DNA of 7,772 bases from ZC4RG20 sp964553875 (GTDB lineage: Bacteria; Pseudomonadota; Gammaproteobacteria; Steroidobacterales; Rariloculaceae). The notes beneath the pieces were generated by a model. It did no database searches and was not told where the DNA came from. It saw only the letters and a list, made by a program, of their open reading frames with translations. The DNA is taken from NCBI GenBank assembly GCA_964553875.1, contig CAZKNH010000168.1, forward strand, positions 1-7,772, written 5' to 3'. The translations under genes and the position numbers were made by a program. The stretch's first letter is position 1. Each line of letters opens with the position of its first letter. Shown here one piece after another: positions 1 to 5,571 of the stretch.

Positions 1-1338
1 CGAGATCACGGCCGAGATGTTGCGCTCGCTCGCACCCTGCGCGATCGCGATCACGTTGATGCCGGAGTTCCCGAGCGTGCGGAAGAAACGGCCCGCCGTG
101 CCGGGCGCGCCGGCCATGCCGTCGCCGACGACCGCCAGGATGCCGCAGCCGCGCGTGACGCCGACGCGCTGCACCTGCCCCTGCTCGAGCTCGATGGAGA
201 ACGCGCGCTCGACGACCTTGCGGACGCGATCCGCTGAGCTCTCCGGCACCGCGAAGCAGATCGAGTGCTCGGAGCTGCCCTGCGAAATCAGCATCACCGA
301 GACGCCCGCGTCGCGCAGCGCGCCGAACAGGCGATCGGCCGTGCCCGGCACGCCGATCATCCCCGCACCCTCGAGGTTGATCAGCGCGACGCCGTCGACG
401 CCGCTGATACCCTTCACGGCGCCGTTGTTCTCGCCGCTTCTCGCCGCGATCAGCGTGCCCGGATGCTCGCGGTTGAACGTGTTGCGGATCCGGATCGGAA
501 TGCCGTGCGCGACGGCGGGCGCCATCGTCTGCGGATGGATCACCTTCGCGCCGAAGTACGCGAGCTCCATGGCCTCGTTGTACGAGATCCGCGGAATCAC
601 CGTCGCCTCGGGCACGCGGCGCGGATCGCCGCTCATGACGCCGTCGACGTCCGTCCAGATGATGACCTCGTTTGCGCCGAGCAACGCGCCGAAAATCGAC
701 GCGGAGTAATCGCTGCCGTTGCGCCCGAGCGTCGTCGGCAGCCCCTCGCGGTCCGATGCAATGAAACCCGTGATCACCGCGATGCCGCTGAAGCTCTCGG
801 GCAGGATCTCGGCGAGCTTCGGGCGGGTCTCGTCCCAGACGACGATCGGCCCCATCTCGCCGGTATCGATCACGAGCACCTTGCGCGCATCGACGAACAC
901 GACCTGGCGCGTGTCGCCGAGCCGCCGGGCGAGCGTCGCGGCCAAAAGGCGCGCGGACCAGAGCTCGCCCATTCCGCCGACGAGCGCGCGGCTTCGCGGC
1001 GACGCGGCACCGACGAGCGAGAGCGCCTTCAGGACGCTCCCGATGTCCGCGAGATCCTGCGCGAAGGCGGCGAGCACGGGCTCCGCCCGCTCGGCGTCGA
1101 GCAGCGCACCGACGGTCGACGTGTAGCGCGCCTCGATCTCCGCGAGCGTGTCGGCGTACGGCTCGCGTGCCACGGCGCGGTCGATCAGCCCGAGGAGCTG
1201 GTCCGTCATGCCGCGCATCGCGGAAACGACGACCGCGCAATTGCCCTCGTTCGTCTCGGTCACGATGCTCGCGACGATGTCGAAGCAGCGTGCATCCGCG
1301 ACGCTCGTGCCTCCGAATTTGTGGACGGTCCAGGCCAT
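1..1338 (-). CDS. thrA: Bifunctional aspartokinase/homoserine dehydrogenase (ThrA), N-terminal part, runs off the left edge
   Basis: My translation of the minus strand from the ATG at 1338 gives 446 codons with no stop before the edge. Seen: the kinase signature KFGGTSVAD at residues 7-15, GMGELWSARL near 122-131, TLGRNGSDYSA at 203-213, IWTDVDGV at 227-234 and NEAMELAYFGAKVIHP at 254-269. Two ACT-type segments follow: one from about 310 to 366 ending SVMLISQGSSEHSICF, the other from about 395 to 446 with INVIAIAQGASERNISAVIS. The last block is the ThrA/plant AK-HSDH form; E. coli monofunctional LysC differs there and has GRGGSDY in the kinase. Known: aspartokinase phosphorylates L-aspartate (committed step to Thr, Met, Lys), and the fused dehydrogenase reduces aspartate semialdehyde to homoserine in the cytoplasm. 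ThrA is usually about 820 residues, so the dehydrogenase should lie left of the window. That fusion is inferred, not seen. The start is supported by AAGG 8 nt upstream. Confidence 0.93.
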   Translation of the reverse strand, partial: MAWTVHKFGGTSVADARCFDIVASIVTETNEGNCAVVVSAMRGMTDQLLGLIDRAVAREPYADTLAEIEARYTSTVGALLDAERAEPVLAAFAQDLADIGSVLKALSLVGAASPRSRALVGGMGELWSARLLAATLARRLGDTRQVVFVDARKVLVIDTGEMGPIVVWDETRPKLAEILPESFSGIAVITGFIASDREGLPTTLGRNGSDYSASIFGALLGANEVIIWTDVDGVMSGDPRRVPEATVIPRISYNEAMELAYFGAKVIHPQTMAPAVAHGIPIRIRNTFNREHPGTLIAARSGENNGAVKGISGVDGVALINLEGAGMIGVPGTADRLFGALRDAGVSVMLISQGSSEHSICFAVPESSADRVRKVVERAFSIELEQGQVQRVGVTRGCGILAVVGDGMAGAPGTAGRFFRTLGNSGINVIAIAQGASERNISAVIS

Positions 1339-1346
1339 CGGAACAA

Positions 1347-1407
1347 CCTTCGATTCGAGCGGCGGCCGGGGCGGCCTGCCGCGAGGTACAGCAGGGCGGC
1401 GAGGATA
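1347..1407 (-). promoter_or_regulatory. Putative thrA promoter -10, leader hairpin and ribosome binding site
   Basis: On the minus strand an extended -10 candidate, TGCTATCCT (TATCCT at 1402-1407), lies 63 nt upstream of the thrA ATG. No convincing -35 sits 16-18 nt further up, but an extended -10 may not need one. Between it and the gene is a G/C hairpin at 1359-1382: arms GCGGC+GGCC and GGCC+GCCGC, a single bulged A (a T at 1377 on the plus strand) and a 5-nt loop. An AAGG Shine-Dalgarno at 1347-1350 is 8 nt from the ATG. The leader holds no ATG, so a Thr/Ile-rich attenuator peptide like E. coli thrL is not visible. The hairpin and RBS are directly seen; promoter activity is inferred. Confidence 0.38.
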
Positions 1408-1477
1408 GCAGAACGGGCGGCGGAAGCGAGTGCGATGGCTGCGGATTGCAGCGAGTTGGAGTGCGGCAGCTTCGTTT

Positions 1478-1514
1478 GGGTGGTCGGGCGCTGCGTCAGC
1501 GGCCCTTCGTGGGG
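1478..1514 (+). repeat. Diverged copy of the 36-bp inverted-repeat arm
   Basis: This 37-bp stretch matches 1743-1779 at 29 of 37 positions without gaps, sharing the cores GGTCGGGCG and TGGGG. It shows that the sequence left of the N gap belongs to the same repeat family as the large inverted repeat to the right, so the intergenic region holds several related copies rather than one isolated palindrome. It is non-coding by context, lying between the thrA and rpe genes. Confidence 0.65.
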
Positions 1515-1549
1515 GCACCGCGAAGCGCGCGCAGCACCGCTTTGTTCCG
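1495..1549 (+). repeat. 55-bp direct repeat, copy 1 (left flank of gap)
   Basis: This 55-bp sequence begins GTCAGCGGCCCTTCG, ends CACCGCTTTGTTCCG, and is identical base for base to 1650-1704. It ends exactly where the run of Ns begins. It contains a small hairpin (CTTCG...CGAAG). Identical sequence abutting both sides of a gap is what an assembler leaves when it cannot resolve a tandem repeat, so this is probably one unit of a longer array. Confidence 0.9.
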
Positions 1550-1649
1550 NNNNNNNNNNNNNNNNNNNNNNNNNNNNNNNNNNNNNNNNNNNNNNNNNNN
1601 NNNNNNNNNNNNNNNNNNNNNNNNNNNNNNNNNNNNNNNNNNNNNNNNN
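1550..1649. other. Assembly gap of 100 Ns
   Basis: Exactly 100 Ns, the conventional placeholder for a scaffold join of unknown length. The true distance and content between thrA and rpe are therefore unknown. Translated open frames that cross it have no meaning. Both borders are the same 55-bp repeat. Confidence 0.98.
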
Positions 1650-1704
1650 GTCAGCGGCCCTTCGTGGGGGCACCGCGAAGCGCGCGCAGCACCGCTTTGT
1701 TCCG
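1650..1704 (+). repeat. 55-bp direct repeat, copy 2 (right flank of gap)
   Basis: Perfect second copy of 1495-1549, starting at the first base after the Ns. Unlike copy 1, the sequence continues past its end: GGGCGATCGGGCGGCTG follows the final TTCCG. This resembles the sequence just upstream of copy 1 (GGTGGTCGGGCGCTGC), which suggests a larger tandem unit whose joint falls in the gap. Confidence 0.9.
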
Positions 1705-1759
1705 GGCGATCGGGCGGCTGCCGGAGAGCACCGCTTCGTTCCGGGCGGTCGGGCGGTGT
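1688..1759 (+). repeat. Degenerate tandem repeat, 33-bp core at 39-bp spacing
   Basis: The core at 1688-1720 (AGCACCGCTTTGTTCCGGGC...) recurs at 1727-1759 (AGCACCGCTTCGTTCCGGGC...) with few differences, both followed by a TCGGGCGG block. A weaker relative lies left of the gap around 1466-1492 (CAGCTTCGTTTGGG then GGTCGGGCG). The second core overlaps the start of the large inverted repeat, so the tandem repeats and palindrome arms are parts of one repeat family. No protein is recognisable in any frame. Confidence 0.7.
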
Positions 1760-1870
1760 GTCGGAGGCTCGTCCTGGGGATCGTGTGCGCCAGGGACGGC
1801 GCACACGAAGCCTACAGGGACGTACTCGCGGCGGTCCCCAGGACGAGCCTCCGACACACCGCCCGACCGC
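1745..1870. repeat. 126-bp nested inverted repeat with perfect 36-bp arms
   Basis: The left arm 1745-1780 is the exact reverse complement of the right arm 1835-1870 (36 of 36 bp); the match fails at the next base outward. Inside the 54-bp spacer a second perfect inverted repeat, 1781-1791 with 1798-1808 (11-bp arms, loop AGGGAC), abuts the left arm. The remaining 26 nt (1809-1834) contain CCTACAGGGACGTACTCGCG, which repeats the AGGGAC of the loop. As RNA from either strand it should form a very stable branched hairpin; as DNA, a possible cruciform. It has no flanking T-run and encodes no transposase. It begins 48 nt beyond the rpe stop, so it could slow or end rpe transcription or protect the mRNA 3' end. 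From memory, intergenic elements with a TACAGGGA(C/T)GTA core recur in gammaproteobacterial genomes; I could not search to confirm this. Confidence 0.85.
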
Positions 1871-1917
1871 TTACGCGCCGACGTCTCGTCCTCACCCTTT
1901 CCCGCGACGCCAACTCT

Positions 1918-2607
1918 TCACCCCTTCGCCGCCGCGATCTCGCGCCGCATCGCGGCGATCGTGCCGGCGTAGTCGGAGCTCCCGAAAATCGCCGAGCCCG
2001 CGACGAAAATATCCGCACCCGCGCGCGCGACGCGGCCGATGTTATCGACCTTGATGCCGCCGTCGACCTCGAGCCGGATCGGGAGGCCCGCGCGGTCGAT
2101 CAGCTCGCGAGTCGCCTCGAGCTTGCGGATCGTCGATTCGATGAACGCCTGGCCGCCGAAGCCCGGGTTGACAGACATCAAGAGCACGAAATCGAGCTTC
2201 TCGAGCACGTAGTCGAGCCACGCGAGCGGTGTCGCGGGATTCAGCACGAGACCCGCCTTGCAGCCGTGCTCGCGGATCAGCGACAACGAGCGGTCGACGT
2301 GCTCCGTCGCCTCCGGGTGAATGCTGATCATCGTCGCGCCCGCGGCCGCGAAATCCGGGATGATCCGGTCGACGGGCTTCACCATCAGGTGCACGTCGAT
2401 CGGCGCGGTGACGCCGTAGCGGCGCAGCGCCTCGCAGACGAGCGGCCCGATGGTCAGATTCGGCACGTAATGGTTGTCCATCACGTCGAAGTGGATCAGG
2501 TCCGCGCCGGCCGCGAGCACCGCGTCGACCTCCTCGCCGAGGCGTGCGAAATCCGCGGAGAGGATCGAAGGCGCAATCAGCGGCTTGTCAATTGCGAGCA
2601 CGTTCAT
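1918..2607 (-). CDS. rpe: Ribulose-phosphate 3-epimerase
   Basis: Cytoplasmic TIM-barrel enzyme that interconverts D-ribulose 5-phosphate and D-xylulose 5-phosphate in the pentose phosphate pathway (and in the Calvin cycle where present). The 229-residue protein shows the whole family pattern: APSILSADFARLGEE at 12-26 (Ser14), HFDVMDNHYVPN at 39-50 (metal ligand His39, catalytic Asp41), DVHLMV at 71-76 (ligand His73), HPEA at 97-100, LLMSVNPGFGGQ at 142-153, LEVDGGI at 179-185 (catalytic Asp182), and VAGSAIF at 202-208 for the phosphate-binding end. Length is normal for the family. The ATG at 2607 adds about five residues relative to E. coli Rpe and has AAGG 9 nt upstream. In many proteobacteria rpe precedes gph and trpE; neither is adjacent here, where a repeat cluster follows instead. 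Residue roles come from known Rpe structures. Confidence 0.97.
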   Translation of the reverse strand: MNVLAIDKPLIAPSILSADFARLGEEVDAVLAAGADLIHFDVMDNHYVPNLTIGPLVCEALRRYGVTAPIDVHLMVKPVDRIIPDFAAAGATMISIHPEATEHVDRSLSLIREHGCKAGLVLNPATPLAWLDYVLEKLDFVLLMSVNPGFGGQAFIESTIRKLEATRELIDRAGLPIRLEVDGGIKVDNIGRVARAGADIFVAGSAIFGSSDYAGTIAAMRREIAAAKG

Positions 2608-2644
2608 CGTCTCGAGCCTTGTGGCGGCGTCGGCGGGTCAGCCG

Positions 2645-2653
2645 ATTATTTCA
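2645..2653 (-). promoter_or_regulatory. Possible extended -10 for rpe
   Basis: In the 88-bp space between the exporter stop and the rpe ATG, the minus strand carries TGAAATAAT (AATAAT at 2645-2650 with an upstream TG), resembling an extended -10 hexamer in otherwise G/C-rich DNA. It would give a leader of roughly 30 nt containing the rpe AAGG. No good -35 is seen. It suggests rpe can be transcribed independently of the exporter. Confidence 0.28.
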
Positions 2654-2695
2654 CGATCGTTTCGACGGCGCAGAGCTCCGGCGCCAGGTGTCGGG

Positions 2696-4114
2696 CTACG
2701 AGCGCCCCTCCGCCTCGTCCTGCACCGCGAGCTCGGCCGCCGCCGGTCGCGCGTCGAGCACGAGCGTGAGCGGCAGCGCCGCGACGAGCACGGCCGCGAG
2801 CGGCCACAGCGCCGACGCATAGCCTCCGCTCTGCGAACCGGCGGACTCGGCGAGCCCGCCGATCGTCGCCGCACCCAGGAGCTGACCGGTGCCGAGGCAT
2901 AGCGTCAGGAGGCCCTGGCCGGCGCCGCGCCGCGCTTCGCCCGCCTCCTTCAGCATCACGTAGCGGAGCGGCGCGCCGAGCAGCGCCGATAGACCGAGGC
3001 CGACGAGCCCGGCCGCCATGTAGAACTTCGCGACGTGGAGGTGCCCGACGCCGAGCAGCGCGAGCCCGACGGCCGTCGCGGCGACCCCGGCCTGGATCAC
3101 GGGGCGGGGCCCGACCCGATCGAGCAGCTGGCCGGCCGCCGGCGCCCCGACGATCAGCGCGAGCACGAGCGGAATCATCATGAAGCTCGCGGTCGCCGGA
3201 TCGACGCCGAATGCGTCGACCGCGAGCGCGGGCAGGAACACCATGCCTGCTTCGACGAGCCCCGCCGCGACCGCGATCAACGCGACCGCGCGGAGCCGCG
3301 CGCCGCGGAAAAGCGCCGTCGGCAGCACTGGATCGGATGCGCGCCGCTCGATCGCGACGAAAAGAGGCACGGCCGCGAGCGCGAGCACGAGGAACGGCCA
3401 CACGTCGGGCGATGCGAGGGCTTCCGGAAGCCGCTGCGCGTCCAGCCGGTTCAGGCCGAAAGCGCCGGCGGCGAGGACGAGCGCCAGCACCGCGGCGCCG
3501 GCGGCATCGAAGCGCCCCGACGCACGCGTCGCGCCGCGCGGCAAGACGACGTAGCTCGCGACGATGACACCAAGCGCGACCGGCACGTTGATCAGGAAGA
3601 GCCACGGCCAACCGAAGCGCAGCAGGAGCCCGCCGAGCAGCGGCCCGATCAGGAACGCGACACCGAACACCGCGCCGATCACGCCGAGCGCACGTCCGCG
3701 CCGCTCGACGGGCAGCGTGTCGGCGACGACGGCGCTCGCGACGGGGAAAATGCCGCCCGCGCCGAAGGCCTGGACGGCGCGCCCCGCGAGCAGCACGTCG
3801 AACGTCGGCGCCGCGGCGACGATCACCGAGCCCGCGGCGAACGTCGCGACGCTCGCAACGTAGAGCCGCCGGCGCCCGTACCTGTCGGACCACTTCGCGA
3901 TCAGCGGCGCGCCGACGAGGTTGAAGAGAATGTAGATCGAGAACACCCACGACAGCGCGCGATCGCCCACGCCAAAGTCCTCCCGCAACGCGGGCAGCGC
4001 AGGGCCGACGATCGCGATGTCGAGCGCGGCCGCGAGCACGCCGGCGAACAGCACGGCGAGCACGGATGCGGACCGCGTCGGCACGCGTGGACGATTCGAG
4101 AGTCGATCGAGCAT
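2696..4114 (-). CDS. MFS drug/solute exporter, DHA2 (EmrB/QacA) type, 14 TM segments
   Basis: Inner-membrane proton-driven exporter of the major facilitator superfamily. From the ATG at 4114 it has 472 residues. I count 14 hydrophobic segments, the first at about 15-37 and the last at about 434-454, the usual number for DHA2 members. Visible family motifs: LDIAIVGPALPAL in TM1 (from residue 31), motif A KWSDRYGRRR at 74-83 in the TM2-TM3 loop, motif C GPLLGG at 157-162 in TM5, then WLFLINVPVAL. A second loop motif, GQLLDRVGPRP, lies near 328-338. The acidic tail (QDEAEGRS) is cytoplasmic by prediction. Substrate cannot be read from sequence. No EmrA-type adaptor or TetR/MarR regulator is adjacent. 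A GTG at 4123, three codons upstream, is an equally open start; neither has a good Shine-Dalgarno. Confidence 0.9.
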   Translation of the reverse strand: MLDRLSNRPRVPTRSASVLAVLFAGVLAAALDIAIVGPALPALREDFGVGDRALSWVFSIYILFNLVGAPLIAKWSDRYGRRRLYVASVATFAAGSVIVAAAPTFDVLLAGRAVQAFGAGGIFPVASAVVADTLPVERRGRALGVIGAVFGVAFLIGPLLGGLLLRFGWPWLFLINVPVALGVIVASYVVLPRGATRASGRFDAAGAAVLALVLAAGAFGLNRLDAQRLPEALASPDVWPFLVLALAAVPLFVAIERRASDPVLPTALFRGARLRAVALIAVAAGLVEAGMVFLPALAVDAFGVDPATASFMMIPLVLALIVGAPAAGQLLDRVGPRPVIQAGVAATAVGLALLGVGHLHVAKFYMAAGLVGLGLSALLGAPLRYVMLKEAGEARRGAGQGLLTLCLGTGQLLGAATIGGLAESAGSQSGGYASALWPLAAVLVAALPLTLVLDARPAAAELAVQDEAEGRS

Positions 4115-4125
4115 GAAAGGCACGG

Positions 4126-4186
4126 AGTATACGGGTTGCGCTCGACCGTAGCCGGCGAAAAAGCGTCCGACACGCGTTCGGCCGAA
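4126..4186 (-). promoter_or_regulatory. Possible exporter promoter (-10 TATACT) with upstream palindrome
   Basis: The minus strand carries TATACT at 4126-4131, a close -10 match that stands out in this G/C-rich DNA. It lies only 11 nt upstream of the ATG at 4114, so a start site about 7 nt downstream would give a leader of just a few nucleotides, nearly leaderless. No TTGACA-like -35 is present. A perfect 10-bp palindrome, TTCGGCCGAA, at 4177-4186 lies about 46 bp above the -10 and could be a regulator site, but short GC palindromes are common by chance here. Confidence 0.28.
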
Positions 4187-4196
4187 ACGACGCGGC

Positions 4197-4218
4197 CCTG
4201 CGCTCGATGCCGCGCAGG
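4197..4218 (-). terminator. Hairpin just after the rlmI stop, weak terminator candidate
   Basis: CCTGCGC at 4197-4203 and GCGCAGG at 4212-4218 form a perfect 7-bp stem with an 8-nt loop, starting one base past the rlmI stop codon on the minus strand. The downstream sequence has only a short T-run (GTCGTTT), so intrinsic termination would be weak. It may instead protect the mRNA 3' end. Confidence 0.3.
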
Positions 4219-4219
4219 C

Positions 4220-5404
4220 TCAGCTGACGGCGAGGATCAGCCCTTTGAGGTACTCGGCCTCCGGAAACTCGAGCGCGACGGGGTGATCGGGCGGCTGCGT
4301 GAGGCGCTCGAGGATCTGCACGTCCCTCCCCGAGTCGACCGCGGCGCCGGCGACGATCTTCTGAAAGAGTGCCGCGTCGACATGCCCGGAGCACGAGAAC
4401 GTCGCGAGGATCCCGCCGGGCGCCACGAGCTTGAGCGCGAGCAGGTTCACGTCCTTGTAGCCGCGTGCGCCGGCGTGGATCTGCTCCGCCGAATGAACGA
4501 ACTTCGGTGGATCGAGCACGACGAGATCGTAGCGCTCGCGGCGCGCGACCATTACGCGCAGTTCCTCGAACACGTCGCCCTCGACGACGCGGACGTCGGA
4601 TAGCCCATTCGCGGCCGCATCGGCCGCCGCCTGCTCGAGCGCGTCCTTCGAGCTCTCGACGAGGGTCGCCTCGCGCGCGCCGGCCGCGAGCGCGGTCAAC
4701 GCGAATCCGCCGGTATACGCGAACGCGTCGAGCACGCGCGCGCCCTTCGCGTAACGCGCGACGCGATCCGCGTTGTCCTGCTGATCGAGGTAGGCGCCGG
4801 TTTTCTGCCCGCGGCCGATCGCGACGCGGCGAACGATACGCCCGGAGCGGTACTCGACCGGCTCGCCGGGCTCGTCCCCCAAGAGCGTGCCGCGGCGCGA
4901 TCCGAGCCCCTCCTTGCGTCGTGCCGCGCCTTCCGACCGCTCGTGGATGCCGCGCGGCGAAAGCAGGTCGCCGAGCGCGGCAACGATCTCGTCGCGCCAG
5001 CGCTCGGCGCCGGCGGACAGGAACTGGCAGACGAGATGGTTCGCGTAGCGATCGACGATCAGCCCCGGCAGCCGGTCCGATTCGGAAAATACGAGCCGGC
5101 ACGCGCCGTCCGGCGCGAGACGGCCGAGTCGACGCCGCAGCGCGATCGCGTGCTCGAGCCGCGTCCGGATGAGCGTCGCGTCGACGCGCTCGGCGGGATC
5201 GAAGCTCATCACGCGCGCGCGGATTTGCGACGACGGCGAATAGGCGGCGCGCGCGAGAAACGCACCGCTCGCGTCGACGACGTCGACCGTGTCGCCGGCC
5301 GCGGGCGCGCCCTCGACGGCGTCGACGGCTCCGGAGAAGATCCACGGGTGGCGGCGGCGCAGCGACTTCTCGCGCCCGGCCCTGATCACGATTCGCGGCG
5401 TCAT
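4220..5404 (-). CDS. rlmI: 23S rRNA m5C1962 methyltransferase RlmI (YccW family)
   Basis: SAM-dependent enzyme that methylates C5 of cytosine 1962 (E. coli numbering) in 23S rRNA. The 394-residue protein matches E. coli RlmI in order and length. It has an N-terminal PUA-type RNA-binding domain (about 2-75: REKSLRRRHPWIFSGAV at 11-27, AYSPSSQIRARV at 54-65), a central beta domain (SESDRLPGLIVDRY at 107-120; RGQKTGAYLDQQDN at 198-211) and a C-terminal Rossmann methyltransferase domain. Motif I is VLDAFAYTGGFA (224-235), the DPPKFV motif is at 298-303, and TFSCSG at 335-340 holds the Cys expected to act as nucleophile. The C-terminus, DHPVALEFPEAEYLKGL, is also family-typical. The frame stays open upstream to 5590, but those 62 residues are Arg/Ser-rich and unlike the family, and the ATG at 5404 aligns with the E. 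coli start; upstream AGGA is somewhat distant (13 nt). It is divergent from rocF. Confidence 0.96.
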   Translation of the reverse strand: MTPRIVIRAGREKSLRRRHPWIFSGAVDAVEGAPAAGDTVDVVDASGAFLARAAYSPSSQIRARVMSFDPAERVDATLIRTRLEHAIALRRRLGRLAPDGACRLVFSESDRLPGLIVDRYANHLVCQFLSAGAERWRDEIVAALGDLLSPRGIHERSEGAARRKEGLGSRRGTLLGDEPGEPVEYRSGRIVRRVAIGRGQKTGAYLDQQDNADRVARYAKGARVLDAFAYTGGFALTALAAGAREATLVESSKDALEQAAADAAANGLSDVRVVEGDVFEELRVMVARRERYDLVVLDPPKFVHSAEQIHAGARGYKDVNLLALKLVAPGGILATFSCSGHVDAALFQKIVAGAAVDSGRDVQILERLTQPPDHPVALEFPEAEYLKGLILAVS

Positions 5405-5434
5405 CGTCGTGTTCGCGTCCTGGTCGTGTCCGCT

Positions 5435-5463
5435 CCCGCTCGGTGAGCGGGCCCGGCATTCTA
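5435..5463 (-). promoter_or_regulatory. Possible rlmI promoter -10 followed by a 5' leader hairpin
   Basis: The minus strand has TAGAAT at 5458-5463, one base from the -10 consensus, with no clear -35. The predicted transcript start falls near 5451, exactly where a perfect hairpin begins: CCCGCTC at 5435-5441 pairs with GAGCGGG at 5445-5451 across a 3-nt loop. The rlmI leader would thus be about 47 nt and open with a 7-bp stem, an arrangement that can stabilise mRNA 5' ends. Promoter assignment is inference. Confidence 0.33.
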
Positions 5464-5571
5464 CCCTGCTCGAACGCGCGCTACCGGGCGGGCGCAGGCG
5501 CCGCATGCGCGGTTTCCTTCGGGTAGAGGCCATGCGACACTCGATCGACGCTTGAGTTCGATGATGCTTCG

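Noticed and set aside
1..1338. Monofunctional LysC or an aspartokinase/diaminopimelate decarboxylase fusion instead of ThrA
   Set aside because: The GRNGSDYSA and INVIAIAQGASERNIS blocks fit the AK-HSDH type; the C-terminal partner is off-window, so some doubt remains, but no other type fits as well.
1495..1760. CRISPR-like array
   Set aside because: The units are unequal, degenerate and abut each other; there are no regular unique spacers of 25-45 bp and no cas gene nearby.
1430..2018. Small open frames within the repeat cluster on both strands
   Set aside because: They translate the repeats and palindrome in several frames, many cross the Ns, and none has a ribosome site or recognisable domain.
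265..2769. An 834-codon open frame on the plus strand
   Set aside because: It is antisense to thrA and rpe, crosses the N gap, and is dominated by Arg/Ala/Asp/His typical of antisense frames in high-GC DNA. No domain is recognisable.
2646..5459. A 937-codon open frame on the minus strand
   Set aside because: Same strand but a different frame from the well-supported exporter and rlmI genes; the product is an Arg/Ala-rich low-complexity string. The real frames have complete family motifs.
5461..5526. CTACCC...GGGTAG 6-bp inverted repeat between rlmI and rocF
   Set aside because: Six-bp arms 54 bp apart are expected by chance in this composition; no further support for an operator.
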